This document shows, in pieces, positions 50,719-60,556 of a DNA stretch of 64,000 nucleotides (the first letter of the stretch is position 1; each line of letters begins with the position of its first letter). Origin of the DNA: Mesorhizobium sp. J428 (GTDB taxonomy: Bacteria > Pseudomonadota > Alphaproteobacteria > Rhizobiales > Rhizobiaceae). A program made the translations under genes and the position numbers. Location of the stretch: contig NZ_JAJOMX010000001.1 in the NCBI RefSeq assembly GCF_024699925.1, positions 2,332,001 to 2,396,000 of the forward strand. The letters run 5' to 3'. A model generated the notes under the pieces. It made no database searches. It was not told the origin of the DNA and was given only the letters and a program-made list of their open reading frames with translations.

Positions 50719-51762
50719 CTATGCCGCCAGGGCGAGAAAACGGGCGACGTCCTCCGGGGCGAGCTGCTGGCGGACCGCTGCCCGCAGAGCGTCGATGCCG
50801 AAGGTGCGGAGATCCTCGTTGAAGTCCCCGAGCACCGGCGACAGCACGATCGCCTCGATCCCGGCGGCGTTCGCCCGCTCGATCAGGCTGTCGCGCGCGC
50901 CATCGCCGGCCGGATCGTCGTCGCGGACGATGTAGAGTCTGCGGAGTGCCGCCGGGAACAGGACGGCGGCAAGGTGGGCGGCCGAAAGCGCGGCGACCAT
51001 CGGCATGTGGGGCAGGACACAGTGCAGCGACAGGATCGTCTCGATGCCTTCTCCCGCCGCTATCACGTCATGCGCCACGCTGAACCGGACCGCATGGCCG
51101 AGAAGGTTGCCCATTGCCCGCCTCGGTGTGTCGATCGGCGCCTTGCCGCCGCCATCGGCGGAGAGCCAGGTGCGGTGCGCGCCGGTGATCCGGCCTGCGA
51201 GGTCGGTGACGGAAGCGATCATCGCCGGCCAGGTCTCGGTCGGGGAATGCTCGTCGGGCCGATAATAGCAGCGCGGGTGGAAGCGGAGCGATCCGGCTCC
51301 GTGCAAAGCCGTGATGCCGCGCTTCCGTAAGTACGCTTCTGCGACTGTGCCCGTAATCGGCTGCGACATGGCGAAGAGTCGGCGTGCGGCCTCCGGCGAT
51401 CCGGTTGGCGCGCACGTCGGCCTATGCCTCGGTTGCGGCGCCGGTTCGGAATGCGGCAGATTGAGGAAAGTCCGCGCCTCGTCGGCGACGTCCTTGAAGT
51501 CGACCAGCCCGCAGCTCTCGCGAATGACGTCGAGCAGGTCGCCATGCTCGCCGGTAGCGGCGTCGGTAAATTTGCCCGCCGCGCCCTTGCCAGACTCCGG
51601 TCCCTTGAGCCGGACGAACATGGAGCGACCCGGCGTGCCCTGCACATCGCCGACCAGCCAGTAGCGGCCCTCGCGATGACCGGCGGGCAGATAGTGCCGG
51701 CACACCGCCTCGGCCTGGCGAGCAAGGCGCCGCGCCAGTTCGGAAGCGTCGTGGCGAGCCAT
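50719..51762 (-). CDS. Toprim domain protein (primase-like, DUF7146 type)
   Basis: 347 residues. N-terminal ~130 residues contain the FVRLKGPESGKGAAGKFTDAATGEHGDLLDVIRE zinc-binding-like region without classical cysteines. The toprim fold is seen in HDVIAAGEGIETILSL, AALSAAHLAAVLFP and LRRLYIVRDDDPAGDGARD. It resembles the toprim proteins next to strawberry-notch-like genes in these elements, perhaps a primase for the incoming strand. Begins one base after the helicase stop. Confidence 0.88.
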   Translation of the reverse strand: MARHDASELARRLARQAEAVCRHYLPAGHREGRYWLVGDVQGTPGRSMFVRLKGPESGKGAAGKFTDAATGEHGDLLDVIRESCGLVDFKDVADEARTFLNLPHSEPAPQPRHRPTCAPTGSPEAARRLFAMSQPITGTVAEAYLRKRGITALHGAGSLRFHPRCYYRPDEHSPTETWPAMIASVTDLAGRITGAHRTWLSADGGGKAPIDTPRRAMGNLLGHAVRFSVAHDVIAAGEGIETILSLHCVLPHMPMVAALSAAHLAAVLFPAALRRLYIVRDDDPAGDGARDSLIERANAAGIEAIVLSPVLGDFNEDLRTFGIDALRAAVRQQLAPEDVARFLALAA

Positions 51763-54700
51763 TTACGCAGCCTCCCGCTCGCCGATCCGCCCGACCGGGT
51801 AACGCTCCATGATCCGTGCCAGGATGGCGGGGCCGGTCGCGTCCGTCGGCACGAACATGCGCAAGGTCCACGATATGATCTCGTGGAACAGCCCATAGGC
51901 GGCCAAGCGATCGCGCATGGTATCGGTGAACCCGCTGAGTTCGATGCGATGGGCGCCCATGACCCGGACCCGGCGTAGTTGGAGCCCTTCAGCAAGGTCG
52001 AGGATCGTCTGGCCGTCCATCAGGGCCGCGAAGGCATCATCCGGCGTCAGCGTCGTGGCGCCGGTGGCGGTCGCTCCCGCCACCCATGCCGGCGAAACCT
52101 TGCGGCCGACGACACGCTCGCCGTCATCGGTCTGAAGCCGATAGACCCGCGTCGACTCGTTTGGCAGGCGCTTCCAGATCGGCAACAGCAGCCCGGCGAC
52201 GACGTGGATGGTGCTGTCGGAGAATTCCGGAACCTCGGCCAGCTCGGCATTCCATGTCTTGGCGAAACTACCTTCGTCGGCCTCGATCCAGTGCGTCTCG
52301 CCCATCATCTTCACCGGGATATTGTGCGCTTCCATCGGCCGGATCAGGCGGACACGCCGTTCGATCTCGCCATCGTCGAGCATCACGCTGCTCGCCGGAA
52401 TCTGAACGGCGGCCCGGCCCGAACGCTCGTTGACGAGCAGCACGGCGCGACGATCAGAGAGGTGGGCAAGGGCCTGGTCGAGCGCGACCGGCCGGTTGCG
52501 TTCGCGTTGGGTGATGGTCAGCAGGCGGGTTTCAGCCCCAGTGCCGGGATGGACATGGATGGTGCGCCGGCCGGTGACGACGAAGCTCTCGGCCTTGAGC
52601 GTCTCCAGCCCCATGTCATAGGCTCCGCAAGCGATGGCGCCTTCGATCCGGGCATTGAGAAGCTGCTCGAACGCCGTGAACAGGATGCCTTGAAGTTCGA
52701 TGGTGAGCGCCAGCAGCCGGTTGAGGAAGGTGGTGATCGGCGGCAACTCGTCCTTGATGCCGTTCGCGTCCATGAGCGAAAGGCCTGTGGCATCCTCGAA
52801 CATCTGAAGCGAGCAGCCCTCGACCTTGCCGCGCGCCAGCAGCAGGTAGAGCTGCCGCAACGCGTCGCGGGCATAGGGACTTTCCAGATTGTCCTCGGGC
52901 CGGAACAGGCCTTGGCCGCCGGTCTGGCGTTGGCCGCGCGTGATCGCGCCGAGCGTGTCGAGCCGCCGCGCGATCGTCGACAGGAAGCGCTTCTCGGCCT
53001 TCACGTCGGTTGCGATCGGCCGGAAGAGCGGCGGCTGCGCCTGATTGGTGCGGTTCGTCCGCCCCAGGCCCTGAATGGCGGCGTCGGCCTTCCAGCCCGG
53101 TTCCAGGAGATAGTGGACCCGCAGCCGCTGGTTCCGCGCCGACAATTCGGCATGGTAGCTGCGGCCCGTCCCGCCCGCGTCGGAGAAGACGAGCACACGC
53201 TTCTGATCGTCCATGAAGGCGGCCACATCGGCGAGCGAGGCCGAGGCGGCACGGTTCTCGACCATGAGGCGGTCGATGCCGTCCGCGCCGGTCTTGCGCA
53301 GGATGCGGCGCGAGCGGCCGGTGACTTCCGCCACCGTGCCGGTGCCGAAATGCTGCAGGACCTGATCGAGCGCGCCGGGAACGGGCGGCAGGGAGGCGAG
53401 CTTCTCGATCAGGCGGTCACGGCGGGCGACGGCCTCGCGGCTTTCGACCGGCTGGCCGTCGCGGAAAACCGGCCGGGACGACAGGTTGCCCTCGCTGTCG
53501 GTGAAGGGTTCATAGAGCTGCACCGGGAAGCTGTGCTGCAGGTACGACAGCATGCGTATTCGCGCGGCGTGATATCGACCCGGACGTCGTTCCATTCCTC
53601 GGTCGGGATTTCCGCCAACCTGCGCTCCATCAGCGCCTCGCCGGTCGAAACGATCTGGATGACCGCGGCATGGCCCTCCGCCAGATCGCGCTCGATCGAG
53701 CGGATCAGCGTCGGTGTCTTCATCGAGGTCAGGAGATGACCGAAGAAGCGCTGCTTGGTGGATTCGAACGCGGAACGGGCCGCCGACTTCGCCTGCCGGT
53801 TCAGCGTGCCATGCTCGCCGGTGATGTTGGCGGCCTGCATCGCCGCGTCGAGATTGTTATGGATGATGGCGAAGGCCCCGGCATAGGCGTCGTAGATGCG
53901 CGTCTGCTCCTGCGTGAGTTGGTGCTCGACCAGCTCATATTCGACGCCGTCATAGGAGAGCGAGCGCGCCATGTAGAGGCCGAGCGCCTTGAGGTCGCGC
54001 GCCAGCACTTCCATCGCCGCGACGCCGCCCGCCTCGATCGCCTCGACGAACTCGGCCCGGGTCGCGAAGGGGAAATCCTCGCCGCCCCAGAGGCCGAGCC
54101 GCTGCGCATAGGCGAGATTGTGGACGGTGGTCGCGCCCGTGGCGGAGACGTAGACGACACGGGCATTGGGCAGTGCGTGCTGGAGGCGGAGGCCCGCGCG
54201 TCCCTGCTGCGAGGCGGCCTGCTCGCCGCGGTCACCCTTGCTGCCAGCGGCATTCTGCATGGCGTGGCTTTCGTCGAAAATGATCACTCCGTCGAAGGAC
54301 TTTGCATTCCCTGTCGCGGCTTCGCCGCTTCCCGCCTCTTGGCCCAACCATTCGACGATCTGTTTGACCCGGGAAAGCTTCTCGCCACGCTCGTCGGAGC
54401 GCAGCGTGGAATAGGTGGTGAATAGGACGCCTTGCGTGAGCGTGATGGGCTTGCCCTGTGGGAAGCGGGAAAGCGGCGTCACCAGCAGCCGCTCCATGCC
54501 GAGCGCCGACCAGTCGCGCCGGGCGTCCTCGATGAGATCGGCCTTGGAGATCCAGACCGCCTTGCGACGCCCTTGCATCCAGTTGTCGAGGATGATGCCG
54601 GCCGACTGGCGGCCCTTGCCGGCGCCGGTCCCGTCACCGAGCATGAAGCCGCGCCGGAAACGCACGGCATTCGGCGCATCGTCGCGCGCGGCCGAAACGA

Positions 54701-56158
54701 TGTCGAAGGTCTCGTCCACGGTCCAGGACCCGGCGAGGAATTCGCCATAGGCATCGCCGGCATAGATCACCGTCTCGAGCTGGGCGTCCGACAGCAGGCC
54801 ATCGGTGACGATGTTGGCCGGCAGGCGTGGCCGGTAGCTCGGCTTCGGCGGCGCGACCGAGGCCATGGCCGCCGACTGCACCAGCTTGGTGGGGTGGGCC
54901 TGCGCGCCGAGAATACGGATCGACTGAAGAACGTATTCCTCATAGATCGCATCCGTCAGCCGGGTGTCCTCGGGCGGCGTCCAGTCCACCGTCTCATAGT
55001 CGAGCTCGACGCCGACGGGCTCGGTGAGGCTGGTCGGAACGGGAGTGGATGGCTGTGAGGCAAATCCCCGGGCGGGGCGCGGAGCGACGGTATGCGCGGC
55101 GGCGGGAATGGCGGAAACGCGAGTCGAGGCCGCGACCGGCAGTCGCGCCGGAACATGGGCGTCGATCCAGCCGAACAGCGTGGCGACGTCGGGCGCGACG
55201 CCTGGCGGGACCGGGAACACCGCCGGATCATCGGCGGGCAGCTTGTCGATGACGGTCAAGCGCGTATCGATGGTGGTGCCGTGCCTGGCATAGACCGAGC
55301 CGTCGATGGCGGCGGTGAACACCACGCGCCCGCGCGCCTGCAAGCGGGTGAATGCCGCAGTCCAGGCCGGATTGTCGGGAGCGAAGTTCGCGCCGGTGAT
55401 CGCCACCAGCCGCCCGCCGTCAACCAAGCGCGCCAGGGCCGAGGCGACATGACGATAGGCGGCGTCGGCCATCCGGCCCGAGACGTTCGCCATCACCGAA
55501 AACGGCGGGTTCATAAGCACGACGGACGGCACGATGCAGGCAACGAGATGATCGTCGATCTGCGCCGCGTCGAAACGGGTGACGGGAATGGCCGGAAAGA
55601 GGTGGATGAGAAGACCGGCGCGGGTCTCGGCCAGTTCGTTCAAGACCAGCGATCCGCCCGCGATCTCGGCCAGGATGGCGAGCAGGCCGGTGCCGGCAGA
55701 GGGCTCCAGCACGCGGTCGGCGGAGGTCATCGCCGCGGCGGTTAGGGCCGCAAGGCCGAGCGAGATCGGGGTCGAAAATTGTTGGTAGGTCTCGCTCTCT
55801 GCCGAACGGCGCGTGTGGGTGGGAAGAAGGCCGGCGATCTTCGTCAGCATCGGCAGCATGGCCGCCGGAGAGCCGGCTTTGCGGAAAAGCGCCTTTCCGT
55901 ATTTGCGCAGGAACAGCACGGTCGCCGCCTCGCAGGCGTCATAGGCGGTCTTCCAGTCCCAGGCGCCGGTCGCATCGGAGGCGCCGAAGGCCGTCTCCAT
56001 GGCGGCGCGCAGGATGCCCGCGTCGATGCGCTGGCCGCGTTCGAGATGGGGAAGGAGAATCCGCGCCGCGTCGGCGATGCGAGCGGCCGGATCGGCGGTG
56101 GGAACAAGCGGGAGGGACGTGGCCGCGCGGGCGGCCGCGGAAGCGGAAACACTGGTCA
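51763..56158 (-). pseudogene. Methyltransferase-strawberry notch-like helicase, frameshifted
   Basis: Starts at ATG 56158 (MTSVSASAAARAATS). The N-terminal methyltransferase has LEPSAGTG 151-158 and NPPF 217-220. The helicase part has FMLGDGTGAGKGRQSAGII, VWISKADLI, and VIIFDESHAM, then the C-terminal helicase SNO-type ALMERRLAEIPTEEWNDVRVDI. Near 53575 one base is missing: the first frame ends at 53409, and the next (MLSYLQHSFPVQLYEPF) continues to 51763. Restored length is about 1465 residues, the full size of the family. Large polyfunctional proteins like this are hallmark genes of these elements. The upstream reading frame to 56342 is out of register. Confidence 0.85.
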
Positions 56159-56185
56159 TGGAGGGAACCTCGAGGAGAGCGGAAC

Positions 56186-56237
56186 GGGACGAGCCGGCTG
56201 GCGCTCTCTCTCGACCGCACCGGCTCAAACCCGTCCC
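56186..56237 (-). promoter_or_regulatory. Nested hairpin leader of the methylase-helicase gene
   Basis: GGGACG (56186-56191) pairs with CGTCCC (56232-56237) and GAGCCGG (56191-56197) with CCGGCTC (56220-56226), a continuous stem of about 12 base pairs enclosing a purine-rich loop. It stands about 30 bases upstream of the start, overlapping the 3' end of the DUF4326 gene. Confidence 0.55.
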
Positions 56238-56564
56238 GGCCGTCCTCTCCCTCTCGCCGCCGCCGCCTTCACCGCGCGCCACCACGCGATGCGCTCTTCG
56301 CGCGTCGCGTTGGCGAGCCGCAGCAGCAGATCGCCGTGGCACGTACGCGGCGCGCAGAAGCAGACGAGATCACGGCCGCGCAGTTCGTCGAGTTCGCGCA
56401 AGAGATGATGCCGATCGGCCAGCCAGCGCTCGTACTTCGCGATGACGGCGGCGCGGTCGCCGTCGGGGCCGATCCGGAACGGATTGCCCCATTTCGAGCC
56501 GCGGCCAATGTAGACGGCGGCCGCCGGCACGCCCACGTGATGCCTGTTGAGTACCCCTGCACAT
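56225..56564 (-). pseudogene. DUF4326 family protein, frameshifted at codon 3-4
   Basis: ATG 56564 has a strong AGGAGG eight bases upstream. The start reads MCR, then a run of four G (C on the given strand, 56554-56557) has one base too many: the ATG frame gives nonsense (GTQQ...), while removal of one G gives MCRVLNRHHVGVPAAAVYIGRGSKWGNPF, the DUF4326 start. It continues to 56225 with the domain end DLVCFCAPRTCHGDLLLRLAN. About 112 residues when restored. Function unknown. Confidence 0.82.
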
Positions 56565-56706
56565 CCAATCGCCTCCTGATCCCGTTGCGGCGGACTGGCG
56601 ACGGGACGCGGCCGAGGCTCGCCGGTCACGCATCGCGAGCGATGCGGAAACGGCTCGTCCGTTGACCGGCGCGCCGCCGCGTCCAGACAGGCCACGACGC
56701 GCGGGA

Positions 56707-56949
56707 TCAGGGAGGCGGCTCGTCCGGCAGGGTTGCGGACGGCGGCACGTAGGCGTCGAAGGGATTGCCGCCGGCGAGATGGCCGAACGGCGCGAACACG
56801 AAGTCCGCGCCGTCGCGACCGACGGCACAGATGACGTAGCGCGGCTCTCCGGTGATGGCGTCGGCGCACTCCATGAGCGCGAGGTTGCCGTCCGCCGCCG
56901 CCCGGAGCAGCGTTTCGAAATTGGCACTTGCGTGATGGGGGATGCTCAT
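56707..56949 (-). CDS. DUF6117 family protein
   Basis: 80 residues: MSIPHHASANFETLLRAAADGNLALMECADAITGEPRYVICAVGRDGADFVFAPFGHLAGGNPFDAYVPP, which matches my memory of DUF6117, a conserved element family without a known role. ATG 56949 overlaps the previous gene stop by four bases; longer frame upstream is antisense-like. The 142-base gap to the DUF4326 start has no gene. Confidence 0.8.
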   Translation of the reverse strand: MSIPHHASANFETLLRAAADGNLALMECADAITGEPRYVICAVGRDGADFVFAPFGHLAGGNPFDAYVPPSATLPDEPPP

Positions 56950-57371
56950 GACGCACCCCGCCTTCCGCGCCCGGCCGACAAGGTGCGGTCGAGCCAGCCA
57001 TCGGTCGCGACCCACGCGACGGTCTTGCGGCGCCCGAGATCGAGCACTTGGGCGCCGCCTCGGAAGGCGTCGACGCGTGGGCGCGAGCAGGTATTCGCCC
57101 ATTGGAAGCCCCAGCGCCCCGAGAGGCCAAACTCCGCTGCGCAGCGGAGCACAAAGTCGATGACGGCCTGCGGATCGCCGGTCGCGTCATCGCGAATCCA
57201 GAGCTGCGCGCCGCCGTGCTCAGGCTGGATGGACAGGAGAAAGGCTTCGGAGGGCGGGTCCTCCGCAGCGTTTTCCTCCATCATGCGGGTGTAGAGGTCG
57301 AGCGCACGCGCGGCGTTTTTCGGCGTGCCGACATCGAGAAGACAAGAGAAATGCGTGAAGTAATCGGCCAT
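56946..57371 (-). CDS. Conserved element protein of unknown function
   Basis: 141 residues from ATG 57371 with CAGGAG seven bases upstream: MADYFTHFSCLLDVGTPKNAARALDLYTRMMEENAAEDP, then AQLWIRDDATGDPQAVIDFVLRCAAEFGLSGRWGFQWANTCSRPRVDAFRGGAQVLDL. I recognise it as a recurring protein of such elements, without domain knowledge. Forms an operon with the DUF6117 gene. Confidence 0.78.
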   Translation of the reverse strand: MADYFTHFSCLLDVGTPKNAARALDLYTRMMEENAAEDPPSEAFLLSIQPEHGGAQLWIRDDATGDPQAVIDFVLRCAAEFGLSGRWGFQWANTCSRPRVDAFRGGAQVLDLGRRKTVAWVATDGWLDRTLSAGRGRRGAS

Positions 57372-57392
57372 GTCAGGCTCCTGAAACGAGAA

Positions 57393-57414
57393 AGCCCGGC
57401 GCGGTGGCCGGGCT
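57393..57414 (-). terminator. Hairpin terminator candidate
   Basis: AGCCCGGC and GCCGGGCT, a perfect 8-base stem with a six-base loop, followed on the minus strand by TTTCTCGTTT. Lies between the stop of the upstream 73-residue gene and the next start, so it may attenuate transcription within the block. Confidence 0.55.
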
Positions 57415-57441
57415 GGTGGGGCGATTTGAGAGGGATGCGGG

Positions 57442-57663
57442 TTAGTAGCCGAACTCCCATGATGGCCAGGACTGGCCGTCATCGGCGGCCTTCACCGCTT
57501 CCTTGAGATATTCGGCGTGCCCTTCCACAAAGGTCGGGTTTTCGACGGGTGTTTCGTCGATCACCGTCACGCCGCAGACGAGGCCGTCTTCGACCTCGAC
57601 ATGGACGGGCACGAGATATTGGAAGACGACGCGTCGCGGCGCCGCCGAGCTTGGCTTCGTCAT
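57442..57663 (-). CDS. Small conserved element protein (73 residues)
   Basis: From ATG 57663: MTKPSSAAPRRVVFQYLVPVHVEVEDGLVCGVTVIDETPVENPTFVEGHAEYLKEAVKAADDGQSWPSWEFGY. Beta-rich, one cysteine. Follows the ParB gene by 61 bases on the same strand. No recognised function. A longer frame upstream reads in a different composition and was not used. Confidence 0.7.
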   Translation of the reverse strand: MTKPSSAAPRRVVFQYLVPVHVEVEDGLVCGVTVIDETPVENPTFVEGHAEYLKEAVKAADDGQSWPSWEFGY

Positions 57664-57724
57664 CGGGGTGCTCCGTGATGGTGGGAATTGGCGGAGCGGT
57701 TGAAGCCGCCCCGCCACTCTTGGG

Positions 57725-59866
57725 TCACTCGGCTGCGATCATCGCCGGCTCGTCGGGGTCGGTTTCCTCGTCACCCGCTTGCTCGGCCTCGTCGTCCGAG
57801 AGGAATGCGGGCAGCGCCTCGTCGCTTTCGCCGCCGCTTGGATCGGCGGTCGCCGTCGCGTCCGCATCAGCGGAGCGCAGCGGCTCGGGCAGCCAGCCGG
57901 TGTCTGCCAGCAGCCGCTCGGCTTCCTTCGCCATATCGCCCTTCTTCAGGTGATCGATGAGCTGGGCGGCCTGTTCGCCCCGGGCCTCGCGCACGGCTTC
58001 CAGGATGCGCGCCTTGGTGACACGGCCGAGATAGTTCTCGACGGTCGGCTTCCAGCCTGCCTCCACCATGTCGAGCCCACAGGCACGGGCCAGCCGGTCA
58101 GCCTGGCCAAGGCGGCGTTCGAGCCCATGCTGCGAGAGGCCGGAGCCGCCATAGCGGTCGACCTTCTCATGGAGGGCGTTGACGCCATAGCTGACGCAAT
58201 GGGCGAGCATCGCCATGCGGCTGGCGTCATCGAGCGCGTCGAGCCAGTCCCACAGGGCCTGATCGTCCTGCGGGATGTCGGTTTTCCACGCTTCCTGCCG
58301 CTCGTTCACCGACTTCGCGGACGGACTGTCCTTCAGGTCGGCGGACTGGGCGGGGAAGAAGACATGGTGGATGGAGGCCTCCAGGCAGCCACCAGCGCTC
58401 GACATGCGCTGGAAGGCATCGGTGACGAGCTTGTGCAGGAGCGCCGTCATGGCGACGTGGGGATTGTTGGCCATTGCGTCGCGCAGTGCCAGCGTGCGGT
58501 GCGCGGTCAGCTCCATCACCAGACGATCGGGCAGCGGCTTGATGACGTCGTCCTCGTCCTCCTCCGGCTCGACGGGTTGGCCGCCGATGGTGATGACGGC
58601 GCGCTGGACGGAAGGCGCCGCAGGATCGCCCGTGTTGGCCGGTGTGTCTTCGCCATCCTCGCCATCGACGGCGGTCGGCGCCTCGTCCTCGGGGCGGACA
58701 TAGCCGCGATCGACGAGGAGCGAGCCGTCCGCATCGATGCTGACGAAGACGCCCGCGCGAACGATGTCGGCCGGATCATATTGGACCGGTCGGCTCTCGA
58801 AATTGGCGAGCGCCGTCTCGATCTCGCCGAGCCGCTCGTCCACCTCGTCGGGCAGCTCGTCCGCGCCGTCATATTCGGCCTCCAGCTTCGCATATTCGGC
58901 TTTCAGGGCGTCGATCGTCGCCTGCTCATCGGCGGTAATGTCGATCGGCGTGCCTGCGAGTTCGCGCAGGCCGCGGGCGTTGTCGTAGGGAAAGCTGACG
59001 GCGACCTCGATCCACTTCCAGCCTTCATTGGCGATCTCGTCGGCCATGATCTTCAGCTTCTCGGCGGCCAACCGGTCGAGTAACGCCGCATCCTGCAGCC
59101 AGCCGCCATCGTCGGACTGGAAAAGGTCGCGCAGGACGATGCCGCCCGCCGCCTCATAGGCGTCGATCCCGACGAACACGGCGCGCTTGTCGGAGGCGCG
59201 CACCGTCGATTCCGTCAGCATGCGGCGGATCTGATAGGGCTCCTTCGACCAGCTGTTGCGGGTCGCCTCCCAGACCTGTTCCTGGCGGGCATGGTCGGAG
59301 GAGACGGTGAAGGCCATCAGCTGCTCGAGCGACATGCCGTCCTCGGCATAGGTTTCGAGCAGCGTCGCCGAAACGGACGCGAGCCGCAGCCGCTGCTTGA
59401 CGACGTTGACGGGCACGAAGAAGGCGGCCGCGATCTCGTCCTCGGACTGGCCCTTTTCGCGAAGGGTCTGAAAGGCGCGAAACTGGTCGAGCGGATGGAG
59501 CGGGGCGCGCTGGCAGTTTTCGGCGAGCGAATCGTCCTCGGCGAGGATGCCGGCCGCTGGATCGCGGACCACGCAGGGCACGGGCGCGGTCTTCGCTAAA
59601 CGCTTCTGCTTGACCAGCCGTTCGAGCGCCCGGAAGCGGCGGCCGCCGGCCGGGATCTCGAACATGCCGGTTTCCTTGTCTTCGGCATCGAGCACAGGGC
59701 GGACATTGAGGCCCTGAAGCAGGCCGCGCCGGGCGATGTCCTCGGCCAGCTCCTCGATCGAGACGCCGGCCTTCACGCGCCGGACGTTCGACTGGCTGAG
59801 CACCAGCTTGTTGAAGGGGATGTCGCGCGAGGACGACAGGGTGATCTTCTGAACGGCAGTAGCCAT
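57725..59866 (-). CDS. ParB/RepB/Spo0J-family protein
   Basis: 713 residues from ATG 59866 (MATAVQKITLSSSRDIPFNKLVLSQSNVRRV). The ParB nuclease-like domain shows GLLQGLNVRPVL, IPAGGRRFRALERLV, DSLAENCQRAPLHPLDQFRAFQTLREKGQSEDEIA and the HTH RLRLASVSATLLE. The long remaining part is acidic and helical with no recognised domain, ending in an Asp/Glu-rich tail. Such large ParB proteins are common on plasmids of Rhizobiales and may act in segregation or as a DNA-entry protein. Distinct from the short ParB-like protein of the AT-rich island. Confidence 0.9.
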   Translation of the reverse strand: MATAVQKITLSSSRDIPFNKLVLSQSNVRRVKAGVSIEELAEDIARRGLLQGLNVRPVLDAEDKETGMFEIPAGGRRFRALERLVKQKRLAKTAPVPCVVRDPAAGILAEDDSLAENCQRAPLHPLDQFRAFQTLREKGQSEDEIAAAFFVPVNVVKQRLRLASVSATLLETYAEDGMSLEQLMAFTVSSDHARQEQVWEATRNSWSKEPYQIRRMLTESTVRASDKRAVFVGIDAYEAAGGIVLRDLFQSDDGGWLQDAALLDRLAAEKLKIMADEIANEGWKWIEVAVSFPYDNARGLRELAGTPIDITADEQATIDALKAEYAKLEAEYDGADELPDEVDERLGEIETALANFESRPVQYDPADIVRAGVFVSIDADGSLLVDRGYVRPEDEAPTAVDGEDGEDTPANTGDPAAPSVQRAVITIGGQPVEPEEDEDDVIKPLPDRLVMELTAHRTLALRDAMANNPHVAMTALLHKLVTDAFQRMSSAGGCLEASIHHVFFPAQSADLKDSPSAKSVNERQEAWKTDIPQDDQALWDWLDALDDASRMAMLAHCVSYGVNALHEKVDRYGGSGLSQHGLERRLGQADRLARACGLDMVEAGWKPTVENYLGRVTKARILEAVREARGEQAAQLIDHLKKGDMAKEAERLLADTGWLPEPLRSADADATATADPSGGESDEALPAFLSDDEAEQAGDEETDPDEPAMIAAE

Positions 59867-59881
59867 CGGGATTTTCTCCGC

Positions 59882-59921
59882 GACGGGCGCCGAGAGCTTC
59901 TCTCTCGACTTCCAACCCGTC
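59882..59921 (-). promoter_or_regulatory. Nested hairpin leader of the ParB gene
   Basis: Outer stem GACGGG (59882-59887) with CCCGTC (59916-59921), inner stem CGAGAG (59891-59896) with CTCTCG (59902-59907). On the mRNA the GGAG ribosome site follows four bases after the stem. Its outer stem is identical to that of the ArdC leader while the inner stem differs but still pairs. Confidence 0.7.
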
Positions 59922-60028
59922 ACGAAAATCCCCTCGGCCCTCTTCCTCTCGGCTAGCGGCGAAAGCGAAGGCCGAGGGGCGGAGAAGCGAGGATCGGCGG
60001 CCGGCGCGCAGGAGACGCCGGTGTCCGG

Positions 60029-60556
60029 TCAGTGGCCGGAACGGGGACGCCCCGCCACGGCGGCGAGAACATCGTCCAGCAATCCTTCAGCCGCCCGCAA
60101 CGCCCGTTCAGGCGATATTGGCGCCGGGTCGCGTCTCGCCAGTTCTCGGACGCGATGGCAGCGATAATAGGGCGACAAAACCCGCGTCAGCATTCGCACG
60201 TCCGGATGACGTCGATGAAATCCGAGCCGCTCCGCGGCGGCGAGCGCTTCGACCAGATCGTGCCGGACCTCGCGCCTGCATTGGTCATCGTTCCACCCCC
60301 GGAAATGCAGATAGGATTTCAGCGATAGCTCGACGGCGCATCCGATGAGATGAAAAAGGACTTCGCGAGAATGGGGATCGCCCGCCGCCACGAGGTGGCG
60401 CGCCCCGGCGAGGAACTCAACCGCATTGTCGAAGAGATACTTCCCCCGCCAATACGTCGAGGAGTGCCACGCCCGCGCGGACACATGACCGGCCTCGGGG
60501 GATGACGGGGATTCCTGCCGGAAGCTTCGCCGGCCCGATGGAGACGGCGCGCGCAT
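60029..60556 (-). CDS. HEPN-domain-like protein
   Basis: 175 residues from ATG 60556, which overlaps the ArdC stop by one base (TGATG). Disordered N-terminus, then LFDNAVEFLAGARHLV, LFHLIGCAVELSLKSYLHFRGWND and CRREVRHDLVEALAAAERLG, the helix pattern of HEPN domains with an R-x4-H-like motif. HEPN proteins are often RNases in toxin-antitoxin or defence systems. No nucleotidyltransferase antitoxin of the MNT type is adjacent. Function is inference. The gap 59922-60028 shows no gene. Confidence 0.65.
   Translation of the reverse strand: MRAPSPSGRRSFRQESPSSPEAGHVSARAWHSSTYWRGKYLFDNAVEFLAGARHLVAAGDPHSREVLFHLIGCAVELSLKSYLHFRGWNDDQCRREVRHDLVEALAAAERLGFHRRHPDVRMLTRVLSPYYRCHRVRELARRDPAPISPERALRAAEGLLDDVLAAVAGRPRSGH

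Noticed and set aside
51979..53739. 586-codon plus-strand open frame
   Set aside because: Antisense to the conserved methylase-helicase gene, with Arg/Asp/Gly-rich shadow composition and no ribosome site.
57779..59083. 434-codon plus-strand open frame
   Set aside because: Antisense to the ParB gene; no recognisable domain.
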